Source of the DNA: Chiridota heheva
Taxonomy: Eukaryota; Echinodermata; Holothuroidea; Apodida; Chiridotidae
DNA length: 64,000 nucleotides
Direction of reading: 5' to 3'
NCBI GenBank assembly: GCA_020152595.1
Contig: JAIGNY010001701.1
Location: 335,001-399,000 of the forward strand
Shown: one piece after another, positions 12,028 to 24,884 of the stretch
Layout of the letters: each line of letters begins with the position of its first letter
How positions within the stretch are numbered: the first letter of the stretch is position 1
Position numbers and translations under genes: made by a program
The notes under the pieces: model-generated
What the model was told of the DNA's origin: nothing
Databases searched by the model: none
What the model saw: only the letters and a program-made list of their open reading frames with translations

Positions 12028-12636
12028 AGAGGGGGAGTGAGAGAGAGGGGTGGGGTGAGAGAGAGGAGAGAGAAAGAGGGGAGCGAGAAAGAGGGGAGTG
12101 AGTAAGAGAGGGGGAAGTGAGAGAGAGAGAGGGGGCGTGAGAGAGAGAGAGAGGGGGAGTAAGAGAAAGAGAGGAAAGTGAGAGAGAGGGGGAGTGAGAG
12201 AGAGAGGGGAGTAAGAGAGAGAGAGGGGGGTGTGAGAGAGAGAGGGGGTTGAGAGAGAGAGAGAGGGTGGAGAGAGAGAGAGAGCGGCAGTGAAAGAGAG
12301 AGGGGAGTGAAAGAAAGAGGGAGAGAGGGGAGTGAGAGAGAGAGGGGGAGTGAGAGAGAGGGGTGAGAGAGAGGGGTGAGAGAGAGGAGGAGAGAGAGGG
12401 GTGAAAGAGATGGGAGTGAGAGAAAGGGGAGAGAGAGAAAGAGAGGGTGGAGAGAGAGAGAGAGAGGAGAGTGAGAGAGAGAGGGGAGAGTGAGAGAGAG
12501 AGAGGGGAGTGAGAGAGAGGGGAGAGAGGGGGAGTAAGAGAGGGGAGTGAGAGAGAGGGGGAGTGAGAGAGAGAGGGAGTGAGAGAGAGGGGAGTGAGAG
12601 AGAGAAGGGAGTGAGAGAGAGAGAGAGAGGGAGAGA
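12028..12636 (+). repeat. GA-rich polypurine tract, ~610 bp
   Basis: Almost entirely GAGAGAG and GGGGAGTGAGAG units, purine on the + strand apart from isolated T. The Ser/Leu/Pro frames of 205 and 316 residues on the minus strand are low-complexity artefacts. Such tracts can adopt triplex structures. Confidence 0.96.
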
Positions 12637-13680
12637 CCCCACCAGGGGCCTTTAAGCGAACCCTTGGATCCCACGCCGATAAGTCGAGCGCTCTGCGCTT
12701 TGATTTTGTGTTTTGTATATGGTGTATTATAGCTCTCTTTGATATGAGTTTTGACTTGTATAATACACTTTATACTATGCGTTGTAACATACTTTTTTGC
12801 CCTTGAAATGTCAATTTTGCGAGAGCTTCGCCCTTGGACCCCACCAGCACCATCTGCTCCTAATCGGGCCCCTGGACCCCACGCCGACAAGTCCATCGTT
12901 TTGCGCTTTGATTTTGTTATAATGTATAGTAGCTCTCTTTGACATGAATGTTTACTTGTATAATGCACCTTGTTACTAAGCGTTGTGACATACTTTTTAG
13001 CTCTTGAAATGTCAATTTTGCGAGAGCTTTCGGGAGCTTCGCCTCCCGGACCCTTACCGGGGCTTCGCCCTTGGACCCCACCAGCACCATTTGCCCTTAA
13101 TCAGGCCCTGGACCCCACGCCGACAAATCCATCGCTTTGCGCTTTGATTTTGTTTATGGTGTATAGTTTCTCTCTTTGACATGAATGTTTACTTGTATAA
13201 TGCACCTTGTTACTAAGCGTTGTGACATACATTTTAGCTCTTGAAATGTCAATTTGCGAGAGCCTTCGGGGGCTTCGGCCCCTGGATCCTGCCGGGGTTT
13301 CACCCCTGGATCCCATCAGGGGCCCATAAGCGGGCCCTGGATCCCACGCCGACAAGTCCAGGGCTTAGCGCTTTGATTTTATATATGGTGATAGTAGCTC
13401 TCTTTGACATGAATTTTGACTTGAATAATACACCTTCTTACAGTCTTACTATGCGTTGTGACATACTTTCCCCCTTAAAATGTCAATTTTGCGAGAGCTT
13501 CCGGGGTTTTGCACCCTGGACCGATACCGGGTTTCGCCCCCTGGACCGATACCGGGTTTCGCCCCTAGACCCCACCAGGGGCCCTTAAGCGGGCCCCTGT
13601 ACCCCACGCCGACAAGTCGAGCGTTTTGCGCTTGAAGTGACACCTTCGGTGTCACCTCAACTATGCCACTAAATAGCGGG
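12637..13680 (+). repeat. GC-rich/AT-rich tandem repeat, units of 208-260 bp
   Basis: CCACGCCGA(C/T)AA anchors occur at 12671, 12879, 13115, 13344 and 13604. Each unit alternates a GC-rich piece (CTTCGGGGGCTTCGGCCCCT type, with CCCTGGACCCCAC) and an AT-rich piece (AGCTCTCTTTGACATGAAT). The GC pieces form short hairpins with TTC loops. Pieces of the same flavour recur at 36.97-38.0, 51.19-51.31 and 61.98-62.3 kb. Confidence 0.9.
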
Positions 13681-13999
13681 TCTGTTCAATTCAATCCCCC
13701 TCCCCCACCCCCCCCCCCTCCCACCCTTCTCCATATGAAAATCCTGGCTACGCCACTTGATGGAAGTGTTGGTTGAACCATAAATAATGGAAAAGCTAAC
13801 AAGTTCTGAGGGACCGTGGGAATTACATACCACACTGACATTGCCAGCCCCCACCCCAAATCCCCGTAGTGATTTTTGCATTTCAAAAAGGGACACTTTT
13901 TGTCAGTTTTTGGAAATGTTGGGAAAACGTGCCTCCTGGCCCCGGTTCCTCCATGGTTTGAGCATATTGAGGTTGATGATTAAGCCATTCTCTAAGATA
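13681..13999. other. No recognised gene; C-rich run
   Basis: Contains a C-rich run at about 13697-13730 and CTGGCTACGCCACTTGATGG. I see no gene. Confidence 0.5.
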
Positions 14000-15870
14000 T
14001 GAATGGTGTATATTCATGTGACTTAGCGTAGGGGTAGAGGACATGGGTACTGATCATATGAGCATGATTGGGGGTTGTATGTACGTACTAATTAGCCTAT
14101 TTGCATAACAATGAAAATATTTGTCAGGTTAAAGTTTTGGTGAAAGTTTTTGTTTAAAGTTTCCATAACCTAAACCTAAATTATGAATGGTGTACATTCA
14201 TGTAACTTGGCATGGGGTACTGTTCAAGTGAGCATGATTAGGGGTTGTGTGTGCATACTAATTAGCTTATTTGTAAACCTATGAATATATTTGTATCTAT
14301 GATATCTCTTGAATTAAAGTGGATGTTGGGATTTTGTTTGCACAAATGATCGTATATATGAAGAGCATTGTCTACTCTTAATGTTGAGGTGAAGTGTGCA
14401 TATCAATTAGGTTATTTGTATAACAATAGACTTTCGCATCAAATATTCAACCTTAGATAATAACTTGTTACTTGTTACACGGGTAGAGGACATGGGTACT
14501 GTTCAAATGAGCATGGTTGTTGTGTGTGCATACTAATTAATTTATTTGCATAACAATGAAAATATTTGTCAGGTTAAAGTTTTGGTTAAAGCTCTTGGTT
14601 AAAGTTTTCATAACTTAAGTTATGAATTGTGTACATTTATGTAATTTGGCATGAGGTACTGTTCAATTGAGCGTGATTAGGGGTTGTGTGTGCATACTAA
14701 AAAGCTTATTTGCATAACAATGAAAATATTTGTATCTATAATATTTCTTAGATTTAAGTGGATGTAGTGATTTTGTTTGCACAAATGAATATATATGTGC
14801 AGAACATTGTCTACATTTAAGGTTGAGGTGAAGTGTGCATATTAATTAGGTTATTTGCATAATAATAGACTCGGTCAAAATGTGTAACATCCATGAGTGC
14901 ATAACTTAAGTTATGAATGATGTACATTCATGTAACTTGGCACAGGGATAGAGGACATAGATACTGTTCAAATAAGCATAGTGGGAGGGGTGAGGGGGGG
15001 GGGGGTTGTGTGTGCATACTAGCTAGCTTATTCGCATAACAATGAAAATATTTGTATCTATGATATCTTTTAAATTAAAGTGGATGTGGGGATTATTTAT
15101 TTACATAACAGTAGACTTTCGCATAAAATATTTAATCTTAGATAATAACTTGGTACTTGTTACAGGGGTAGAGGACATGGGGACTGTTTAAATTAGTATG
15201 ATTGTTGTGTGTGCATACTAATTAGCTTATTTGTATAACAATGAAAATATTTGTCAAGTTAAAGTTTTGTTTAAAGTTTTTGGTTAAAGTTATTATAACT
15301 TAAGTTATAGATGGTGTACATTCATGTAACTTAGGGGTACTGTTCAAGTGAGCATGATTAAGCGTTGTGTGTGCATACTAATTAGGTTATTTGCATAACA
15401 ATGAAAATATTTGTATTTATAATATCTATTAAATTAAAGTGGAAGTGGGGATTTTGTTTTACACAAATGATCATATATGTGAAGAGCATTGTCTACACTC
15501 AATGGTGAGATGTAGTGTGCATATTAAGTAGGTTATTTGCAAAACAATAGACTTGCGTACAAAACATTTAACCTGAACTAATAGCTTGCTATTTTGTTCA
15601 GTGGTATACGGCATTGGGACTGTTCAGTTGAGCATGATTGGGGGATTGTGTGTTTATAATAATGAGCCTATTTGCATAGCAATGAAAATTTTCATATATG
15701 TGGTATCTCTTGAATTAAAGTGGGTATGATGATTTTGCTTAAACAATTGATCATACATTGTATGTGAAGAGCATTGGTCACACTTAATGGTGAGGTATTG
15801 TGTGCATTTGCTGCAATATGTTTGACCTGAGATCAAAAGGATATGGCTTATGACCTTACTAACTCACATT
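14000..15870 (+). repeat. Diverged tandem repeats, ~280-440 bp units
   Basis: GAATGGTGTACATTCATGTA recurs at about 14002, 14184, 14624, 14914 and 15309. GTGGATGTNGGGATTTTGTTT recurs at about 14321, 14759, 15082, 15440 and 15721. Each unit ends with CATACTAATTAGCTTATTTG. Noncoding. Confidence 0.88.
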
Positions 15871-16059
15871 TCTAGTCTTGTTATGATATTGACATTCCTG
15901 ACATGCGGAGCAATCAAAATGTTTGTCTTGCCATGAATAAAGAAGAAAATAAACGTTTTCTCCCTTCTAAAGAATGTTAAATTAGGGGTTTGGGAAATAT
16001 AAACAATAAGCAGAATGTGGGGTAGGAGATGACATGATGATAAAGTAGCTGATGGAATT

Positions 16060-16420
16060 AGGATGAGGTCATGTGGGACAGAGTGGAATTGTATGTAGGG
16101 CAGGGTGCTGTGGGATGTTGGTCAGGATGTGTTGGCATGTTAGACAGGGTGGATTGGCATGTAGAACAGGGTGGGTTGGTATGTGGTACAGGATGGGTTG
16201 GCATGTGAAACAGGGTGGGTTGGCATGTGGAACAGGGTGGGTCGACACGTGGGACAGGGCGTAATGGCATGTGGTGGGATGTCATCTGGATTTCAATTGT
16301 GATGGCATGTGGGTCATGCAAGTGGTGGAATGACATACAGTATCTGGTTTTCAGGTGTGATTGCATGGAGTATAGACGTGGGATGACATTTGGAACAGGT
16401 TGGGATTGAAAGTGGGACAG
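16060..16420 (+). repeat. Minisatellite of ~23-bp units, relative of the 1.5-kb array
   Basis: GGGTGGGTTGGCATGTGGAA-type units repeat, with GATGNCATGTGGGACAG variants at the edges. These link it to the CATGTGGGACATAG arrays at 1545-2868. The Gly/Trp/Cys-rich frames are artefacts. Confidence 0.85.
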
Positions 16421-17054
16421 TCTGGAATACGCATTCCAATGTCTAGTTTGTCATACGTTAAGCAATATTGTTTTGCATAATTTTGCTTTAATGTTATCGT
16501 ACATTTTTCATGCTGCTTGACTTTGCTTGACACACTTATTTTCTTAGATTTGAAGTTGTATTACAATTCATGATGTAGTTCTGGGAATGTGTAGGAGCTG
16601 GGGGAGGATACAGGTTAGAAATGGGGTTGAATGGCATTCTTCCATTAACATTGGCAAGTCAGGGCCTCTCCTTTCTTATTTATTTAATTGATAGAACTAA
16701 AAGAAGTGTTGTAGTTATAAAGACTGCTAGGTTTTACATGTTTTCTGAGTTACTGGGTTAGGTAATCTTGAGCTATTTTTTGTCTTAAATTATCTGGGAA
16801 AACTCAGAGATATTTAAAAGCTTGTAGTGCAAATGAAAATTTAAGTGCATCTTTCAAAGCTCAAGTAAAAGTAAATTGAAATCATCTGCCCCTGCTACCA
16901 TATTTTTGTATATATTTCCCTCTATGTGCCCATTCTCTATACTAGCTTTGAACCGGCAGTCGAGCATACTGTCCTTCCGACAGTTCTAGTTTGTTTCTTA
17001 ATTGCTCACATCTTGATTAAGTCTTCCAACTTCTATAATTGTTTGTGTATACAG
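16421..17054. other. No recognised gene
   Basis: Intron 2 sequence with moderate AT bias; no open frame or repeat of note. Confidence 0.5.
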
Positions 17055-17272
<218 letters not shown>

Positions 17273-17384
17273 TTGTATTTTTTTGTATTTTTCTTTACTT
17301 CATATAAAGAGGTTATCAAGATTCCTTGATTTATATATTGTAAAATGCTTATTGGGCATTATGGCCCCTATGTAAAATCTTCAC

Positions 17385-20300
17385 ATCATGCCCGCCAACG
17401 TTAATGATTTTGATTATCCTGCACCCATTGACTGCTGTTATTACAGTGATATTAGCTTTAACAATATATTCCCTCACGGACATCATTCTACATCTATTCT
17501 ACATAAAAATGCTGGTAGTTTTGTTTAAAATTTTGTTTTGTTCATTTATTAGCTTCATTAAATACCGATGACTTTTTTTAGGTATTATTGAAACATGGTT
17601 CACTGACTCCACTCCTTTAAACCTTTTTAAAATTGATGGCTACAGTTTTATTTCAAAGAAGAGGGATTCGGGTAGAGGGGGAGGTGTTGCATTATATGTT
17701 CAAGATAATTGTGATTGTAAACTGAGATATGATTTGAGTGACTTTTTTGAAAATAATGCTGAAACAATGTTAGTTGAAGTGCATAGCTTAAGAACTGAGA
17801 TTGTAATTGTTGAGTATGTTTGCGTCCTCCGGAAAAATCTGTCAAAGACTTCAATAATGCAGTTTCTAATTGTCTAGAGGTATTAAATCACGAAAATAAA
17901 GAGTGTTTTCTGACGGGCGATTTTAACATTGACCTCTTGATGGTTTACAGGTTTATGAGTATGATGAAATTAAACAACTTTTGAATATCATGACTTTACA
18001 CTCTTTTGATCAATGTATTGATCAGCCCACTCGGGTATCATAGCTCTTCACTAATTGATCATATTTTTACCAATGACCATGTTCCATTTAAAAAAGTGGT
18101 ATAAATTTCAGTGATGTATCTGATCATTACCCAATATTTTTAGTATGTGATTCTATCTACTCCCCAAGCCCATCAATTAATAATTTAAAGCTTATACTAG
18201 GAGCCATTTTAATATTTCCCGCCTGATCAATGAATTATAATGTTTGAATTGGGATACGGTTATGTTTGATAATTCTGCTGAATCTACCTTCAATTCATTC
18301 CTGGGAATATTCCTTGATGTTTTTGATCGCTGTTGCCCACTTTCCCCACTAAAACCAATTCTGATAGGACTTAATCCCCGTGATTATCAACAGGTATTTT
18401 GAAATCACTTCAACATCAAAATAAGCTCTTCAGAAAATACAAACCTAATTCTTCTCAATATCGTAAAAGTACTTATGATAATTATACAAATATCCTTACT
18501 GATACCATAAGAAAGGCGAAGAAAATGTATTATGAAATCCAAATTCAAATCAATAAAAACAACAGCGCCAAACTTTGGAAGATTTTTAAACGGCATTCTT
18601 CATAAAGGTTGTAATAAAAATGTCAATGAATTATTCTTATTTGAAGATGGTCTTACCAATGATCGAAGTCGTATTTTAAATAATTTTAAGAAGGATTTCT
18701 CTTCAGTAGCTTAATCATTAGCGGACAATCTACTGTCAGTAAACATTGATCCTTTAGATTATCAGTCAGACAGTTTAGTTAAAGATTCGTTTTTCATTTA
18801 CCCTACTTCACTGAGCTGGAGAAATCTTGCTCATTGTTTTAAAACTGAAACAATGTAAGAGTTACGGTTGAGATGAGATTAGTAATGATACTCTTAAACG
18901 TATTAATCATGTTATTTCAATACGCCTGGCACATATTATTAATCTTTTCTTCACTACGGGCGTTTTCCCTTCAGAACTAAAAGTTGCCTAAATTATTCCA
19001 CTTTTCAAGGCGGGTGATGTCCAACATTTCTCTTATTATCGTCCCACCTCTATTTAACCCTCAATTTCTAAAATCATTCAACGTCTTGTTTATAACCAGC
19101 TTTATAATTGTATCTCTATGATATTTTATACAATGATCATTTTGGTTTCTTAGTAATTATGCGACTTACATGGCTGCTCTCAATTTCATTAATAAAATTG
19201 CCCAAGGTTTGGACAATAAATCTACTACTGTTGCTTTATTTCTTGATCTTTCTAAAGCTTTTGATACTATTGATCATTCTATCTGATTAAAGCTTTTGAT
19301 GCTATTGATCATTCTATCTGATTAATGCTTTTGATACTATTGATCATTCTATCTGATTAATGCTTTTGATACTATTGATCATTCTATCTGATTTAAGCTT
19401 TTGATGCTATTGATCATTCTATTTCACTAAATAAATTATTCATTTACGGTATAAGAGGAACTGCCCATAACTGGTTTAAAAGTGCATTATAATGGTGTCA
19501 AGTTATCTAATCTTTTTCTGTGTCCCACAAGGTTCTATTTTAGGACCTTTATTATTTTGTGTATACATAAATTATATTTATATGTCTACGTCTAAGATGA
19601 ATTTCCTGTTATTTGCTGATGACTTAATTGCATTTTGTGCAAGGTCCTTCTGTGGAGGCTGTATTACTAAACATTGCACATGAATTCTCCCATATTTCTA
19701 TTTGGTTAAATGTAAATAAGTTAACTTTGATTATTTCCAAATCCACTTTTTTATTATTTGATACCAAACTTTTGAGTCCAACCGATTTCACGTTAAATTT
19801 AGAAGGAATTCGGATTGTTGCATCATCTTATACTAAGTTTTTAGGTACCTATATTGATTGTAAACTTGATTGGAAGAAGCATATATCTTGTATATGTAAG
19901 AGGGTAACCACAACCAGTGGAATTCTCAACCGTCTGAATCATTTTTTACCAAAAAGTACTTTTTTGACTCTTTACAATTCCCTTATTTTGTTATTCTTCT
20001 CACTTAAATTATAATCTTATTGTGTGGGGAAACACTCATACCACTTCACTTAGCAACTTATTCAAACTCCAAAAGAAAGCCCTTAGGAACATATACAAAT
20101 TACCTTATCGGACTCATACTCCATCTCTTTTCAAAGAATTAGGCATGCGTAAGATACTTGACCTTTTCTCTACCAATTCAGCAATTAGGGGTATTCCTAT
20201 TTCAGTTAGTATCATGGCCTCCTCCCTAAGCTTTTAAAAAAAAAAAAAAATCTTTTTTTTTCAATTTCAGTACTGCCTTCTATTCACATACTCAATCTAA

Positions 20301-20640
20301 AAACCAAATGCATACCACGAACACGTATTATGCAGTCTCAAATGCGATGTACAGGTGTTCAATTCTGGAATTCCCTACCCATTACCATTACAAATTCGTT
20401 ATGGTTGTACACATTCAAAAAGAAACTTAAAACCTATCTGTTAAATAATATGCCCAATAAGAGTTAGATTTGTATCCTTTCCATATATACTATCTGTTTC
20501 TTTATATGTAATTTAATGTTTGTTTTCTTTCCTTTTGGGAGAAAAATGTTTTTGAATATTCCATTGTCCAAACTTCTTGGTATGATTTATGTATATGTCA
20601 GTATGTTGTTGTAAATTGGGATTTGTAGGGAGCAATTAGA
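17385..20640 (+). mobile_element. Degenerate + strand LINE: endonuclease and reverse transcriptase
   Basis: Domain pieces appear in order but in shifting frames. Endonuclease: GIIETWFTDSTPLNLF, GRGGGVALYV, LTGDFNIDLL, SDHYPIFLVC. Reverse transcriptase: FLDLSKAFDTIDHSI (motif A), VPQGSILGPLLFCVYIN, LLFADDLIAF near 19605, WLNVNKLTLIISKS and FLGTYIDCKLDWKKH. A C-terminal LFKLQKKALRNIYKLPY follows. This is a Jockey/CR1-type non-LTR retrotransposon. Stops, frameshifts and an internal tandem expansion at 19256-19430 make it non-functional. It lies in intron 2, in sense with the receptor gene. Confidence 0.9.
19256..19430 (+). repeat. Five tandem 35-bp copies inside the LINE
   Basis: A 35-bp unit beginning AGCTTTTGATACTATTGATC repeats at 19256, 19291, 19326, 19361 and 19396. 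It covers the reverse transcriptase motif-A codons (AFDTIDHS). Since 35 is not a multiple of three, each copy shifts the frame. Confidence 0.97.
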
Positions 20641-21460
20641 TACTTGCCCCACCCCCACGTTTTTTCCAAATGTATACTTTTGTGTGGCGATTTTTGTATC
20701 TTAGCATGATTATGTGATCCCCCCCCCTCCCCCCTCCCCACACACACACACATACACATACACTTTAAACTTTTCCCCCATTTTCGGTTGACAAATCCCG
20801 CCTATGGTTTTGAGATTGGGGAGCCAAGACCAATATTGGCAATTGCCCATCGGGCGAATAGGTACACGGCCTACTTTTGAAAATTATTGGGGTCATTCCC
20901 CCCTCCCGCCACGGCCCCCCGGTGTCGAAGACCTGGTATATGACATGCTTTAATTGTATCAAATAAATATTAAATGTATGTTACATCTTCTATATACAAT
21001 GAAGGATTTGTGAGTGAGTGAATTTCTATTTGTTTCAAGCTGACCTAGACTATTTTCATATAACTTCCAAAAAGGCACCTTCTGCCCCCTTCGCCCCTTA
21101 CTCTAGGAAAAGAGGCAAGGGAAATGGGGAAGTGACCCACCTTGTTCCGTGGTTCCGAAATCGCTGATCATGATTTAAGCTACGATGACATGGATGATCA
21201 ACCACTCAACGTATTTTTAGACATGCAGTTAATTTTTGGACAAGACTGATTGATTCGGGTTAATTGGACAGAGTACGATTGAAACTATAGAATCACTTAG
21301 AGGGGTAACTTTCAAGCAGTGTCATTTCTTCTGTCTATGATGATTGATCATACACAAACAGGTGTCCATCGAGTTACGCACACAGCATGCAAACAAATAA
21401 ATACCCACAATAAACCAAACTATACGAGTGAGGCAACTGTAGCTTTTTTTTTTTTTTTGG
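20641..21460. other. No recognised gene
   Basis: C-rich and CA-rich runs around 20720-20760, then unremarkable intron sequence. Confidence 0.5.
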
Positions 21461-22480
21461 CTCGTGAGGAAGTTGGCGCCGTTCGGGCCCATAATGTGTC
21501 GATATGCCAAGATCCCTATACCTGCCAAGATGCAAGACCACATCATCAATAGTTACTTGTGAGAAAACTGCCAAGGATGCAAGCAGACAACTGACTACTA
21601 TACCTAGGAGTCACATGGATCGTATCTTTAGCTACAAAGACCACATCATCAATATTTTTGTTATGGCTTGTGAGAAAGTTGGCGCCGTTCGGGCCCATAA
21701 TGTATAAATATGTCCCACTGCCAAGGATGCAAGCAGACAACTGACTACTCTACCTAGGAGTCACATGGATCGTATCTTAAGCTACAAAGACCACATCATC
21801 AAGACAAAAGCTAAGGTAGGAGCGAGGAACAACATCGTTAAGAAGCTGGCCAATACCACACCAATAAGATGCACTGCATTTGCACTGTGCTATACTCAGC
21901 AGCTGGGTGAGTACGTCTGCCCAATGCATGTGGAGCCATTCTTCTCATGTCAAGAGGCTGAACCCTGTTCGCATCTCAATACAATCTGTAGTGTGCACTC
22001 TGGCTGCCTTTAAACCCACACGAAATGATGAGGTGTACCTTTTATGTGGTATTTTTCCACCATCTATTAAAGGGTACACTATGTCACAACTCGAAAAGAC
22101 AAAACAGGAATTGGACCCCGCTATCATCTCTTCCAGCATGCTCAGAAAATAAGAGGTTTGAATTAAGCAACAGCTTTGTTCATGGTGTCCAGCCTTTGAT
22201 TGGTAAAGCCCCTCCCACAGGAGAATAGAGATCTGGTGACACAAATAATTTCAATCCCGACCTCACAAATGGATGAAAATGGATATTTTGACCGGGACGT
22301 TCAAATTGCATGTCCTTCAGCCCCAAACGAGCATCTACCTCCAGGATCCAGCGAGCCATGACCAGCCTGGCAATGCCTTCGCCTTGGGTATGGGAAGATG
22401 TAAGACGTTATGCAGAAGTGGGTCTATGACCCTGTATGAAACTTACTGTTTACATTTCACGACTTGTTTCAGGCTAGCAA
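21461..22480 (+). mobile_element. LINE 3' fragment with internal duplication
   Basis: The frame at 21765-22013 reads SYKDHIIKTKAKVGARNNIV then CTAFALCYTQQLGEY and continues in another frame with GCLKPTRNDEVYLLCGI. That is the segment after the reverse transcriptase core in a common non-LTR family. Later traces (SFVHGVQPLIGKAPP, EDVRRYAEVGL) follow to about 22440. Just upstream, GAAGTTGGCGCCGTTCGGGC occurs at about 21470 and 21676, and GCCAAGGATGCAAGCAGACA at about 21569 and 21720, so the 5' part is duplicated. No intact domain remains. Confidence 0.8.
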
Positions 22481-22763
22481 GGAATGCGCATATAAGGAAC
22501 TTTCATTGGACTGTTGGATGCTGTTGTTTGGGTTACGATGTTCTATTTTCGGGTAATATGTTCAAACGCTAGAATAAACGACGAAGTCAAGTGCCAAACG
22601 TATGAATTTTGCGTGAATTGAGTGGTGCTGATTATGTTCAGATATGGAAGTAATAAATAACTTGCCCTTCTGGCACTCCAAATTAAAAGGGGAAATCCAA
22701 AATGAATTTAATTTTGTCTCGGAACACAGTTATCTTATAGATTAATAACGTATGCACATGCAG
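22481..22763. other. Intron 2 end, nothing recognised
   Basis: No repeat or open frame of note; leads into the exon 3 acceptor. Confidence 0.5.
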
Positions 22764-22823
22764 GTAGGCCGATTTGTTCATGGGAAGCGCAGACAAACTT
22801 CACGGGACCGTATAAGAACGCTA
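22764..22823 (+). CDS. Adhesion GPCR, exon 3: short HRM-like segment (probable)
   Basis: A 60-bp candidate exon reading GRPICSWEAQTNFTGPYKNA after the split codon. It follows the acceptor CACATGCAG and keeps phase 1 at both ends, so including it preserves the frame between exons 2 and 4. Joining to exon 4 creates an N-A-T glycosylation site, and the segment also carries N-F-T. The donor would be GTTTGA, which is weak. The better-looking GTATAAG a few bases upstream would break the frame. The exon supplies a Cys and Trp in the middle of the HRM-like module. If it is wrong, exons 2 and 4 still join in frame, so skipping it remains possible. Confidence 0.6.
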
Positions 22824-22927
22824 GTTTGACACATTTTGGAAAACATTTAAAACCATCCTCACCCCCTCCCCCTTCCCCTTCCCTCCATCAACCCCTATCC
22901 AAAGGACTGGCTACACCCATTATAACA

Positions 22928-23165
22928 GACCTCTGTGGTGTAGTGGTTAGTATGTTGTCCTCTCACCCGCACGTCCCGGGTTCGAATTCTGGTGGGTCTG
23001 CAATCAGTGAGTTCACAACTGGTAATCATAGGCCGTGGCCGTCTTGATATAATATCCAGCACTGGATGCCTTCGGGACGTTAAACCTTGCTATGCTATAA
23101 GCCGGCATGGCCGGGAAGTATCCCACAAAGGAAGCGACTGCAGGCATATATTCAGACAGTACCTA
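22928..23165 (+). mobile_element. tRNA-derived SINE, copy 1
   Basis: The tRNA-like head has A-box GTGGTGTAGTGGTTAGTA and B-box GGGTTCGAATTC with tRNA spacing. The body shares CACAACTGGTAATCATAGGC with the copy at 55096. RNA polymerase III would read it on the + strand. The cloverleaf is not closed well enough for a functional tRNA. Confidence 0.85.
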
Positions 23166-24455
23166 GAACCTATTGATTTAATTTAGTCACATTTAGATTT
23201 TTGCTCAACTACGAAAGGAAATCCCACCCATGCTTGATAATTTTTGTTACCTAGTCTCCTAGATGTCGATTTCCTATCAAAAACATTATACATTTGGGAC
23301 TACTTATTTCTGAATGTCATTTTAGTCACCTAGAGGACCTTTTCAAAGAATTATAAACATTATGAAGAATTGTTTTCTATGTATTAAACCCTTAAGATGA
23401 ACGACAAAATATGGGAAGTTAGTTTTTTGTTTTAGGGGAGGAGGGGAAGGGGATGGGGGGATATAAGCATTTTCGTCACCCAACAAAATTATTGTCCCGC
23501 CGGGATCACCGCCTATATTCATGGTCGAATATCAATAGTCAAATAGAACAATTGGCATGCATATCGCATAAACATATTTATCACTGGAACCACAAAATTG
23601 TTTTCATAATTACATTACACTTACACCACTAAGTTACCACACGAAAGGATGTGAGGGTGGAATTCTTATTTACTCAGATTTTTAAAAAGTACATTTCCCC
23701 CGATATCAGCCATTTTGTTTTTGCCCAGATATAAGGTTAATAGGTATATCTTATTGTTGTGATTAGTCAACCGGAAAGAGGGCAAACAGGTTGTTACAAA
23801 TGTTTACCAATCATAACCGTACATTGTTCCTTGTAAAAGTTTCACTTCAATTCGTATTTGATGTCTGTCACATTATAAAGCGCAGTATATGAAAGTTAAA
23901 GTGACAATTATTGGCATATAGATACAATTTCGTTTACTGGTTAAATCGATGTCTAATAATGATAACCTGTAAGTTTGTTTTCTATTAACTTACAACAAAA
24001 CTACGTCGTTATTTGTCTGATGGCCCAGCTTCCATGGAGGTAAACTGGTTGCATTATACATGGGAATAACTGATGGTTCTGGATCTACCTCTGGCAATAG
24101 AGCGCGTCCGTTTTCGGTTCTCTAGGGGACTCAATCCTGGAAATACAGTACCATATATATTTGGAATGAAAAGCAAGGCGTTCAATTTCAATGTAGATAT
24201 TAAATGCATATACGTTGAGTGTCACCACATTTTTGTTTTGTATGCAGTGTGTATAATCAGATAATGCGGTGGGGGGGGGGGGGGGGATTTAAAAACAAGT
24301 ATTTTCGTTTTACAATAATTGAACCTCCTTCGCCCAATATTTCCCTGGAGTTTGAAGACTCACGTTTCAAAGGAACCATGCAGGAGAACTTTCAGCCAAA
24401 GAAAGCAAATTTTTTCATTTGTTGTATGTATACGGAAAGATTTGAATTTCAACCA
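23166..24455. other. Intron 3, no recognised gene
   Basis: AT-rich sequence with G runs near 23437-23460 and 24270-24288. Nothing else identifiable. Confidence 0.5.
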
Positions 24456-24735
24456 TGGGCGCAGGAAGGGTGACCTGTCAGGGGAGACAAGAGCCTCTAA
24501 AATTCCCTTGTCACATGCAGACAAATTGTACTGGTAAGTTGAAATTCCATGAAACGGGAATGCTTATCGCGAAATCTCCTTCAAGTTTCGGGAAATTTCC
24601 TTCATTTTTGGAAACTTTCTTCAATTTTCGGGAAATGTTGCCAAATTTCACCAAAATTTCCAATAATTTTACTAATTTGTTTTCTATTTCACGTTCCATT
24701 TTTTTCTCCCAATTTTATCCCCAACCAGACAGAAA
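24456..24735 (+). repeat. Dispersed repeat with TTCAATTTTCGGG units, copy 3
   Basis: The left part (GGGCGCAGGAAGGGTGACCT) matches about 1284-1310. The middle has TTCGGGAAATTTCCTTCATT and TTCTTCAATTTTCGGGAA, and it closes with ATCCCCAACCAG. This is the most complete copy of the family in the window. Confidence 0.72.
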
Positions 24736-24884
24736 ACAGTTGAAACCATCCAGTCGAGACCGCCCTATGCGCATCTACTTGCAACTAAATTTTCTTTTGA
24801 AAATATTTCTTACGAACTGACGAAATGGAAATGATATATGATAAGCATCTTATGATATATGATAAGTTTTCTTATTCGCCACAG

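Noticed and set aside
12018..12968. 316-residue Ser/Leu/Pro-rich frame on the minus strand
   Set aside because: Produced by the GA-rich tract; no domain, and the frame runs into an unrelated tandem repeat.
22930..22998. Functional tRNA gene
   Set aside because: A- and B-boxes are present but the acceptor stem does not close and a SINE body follows; the second copy at 55096 has a target duplication.
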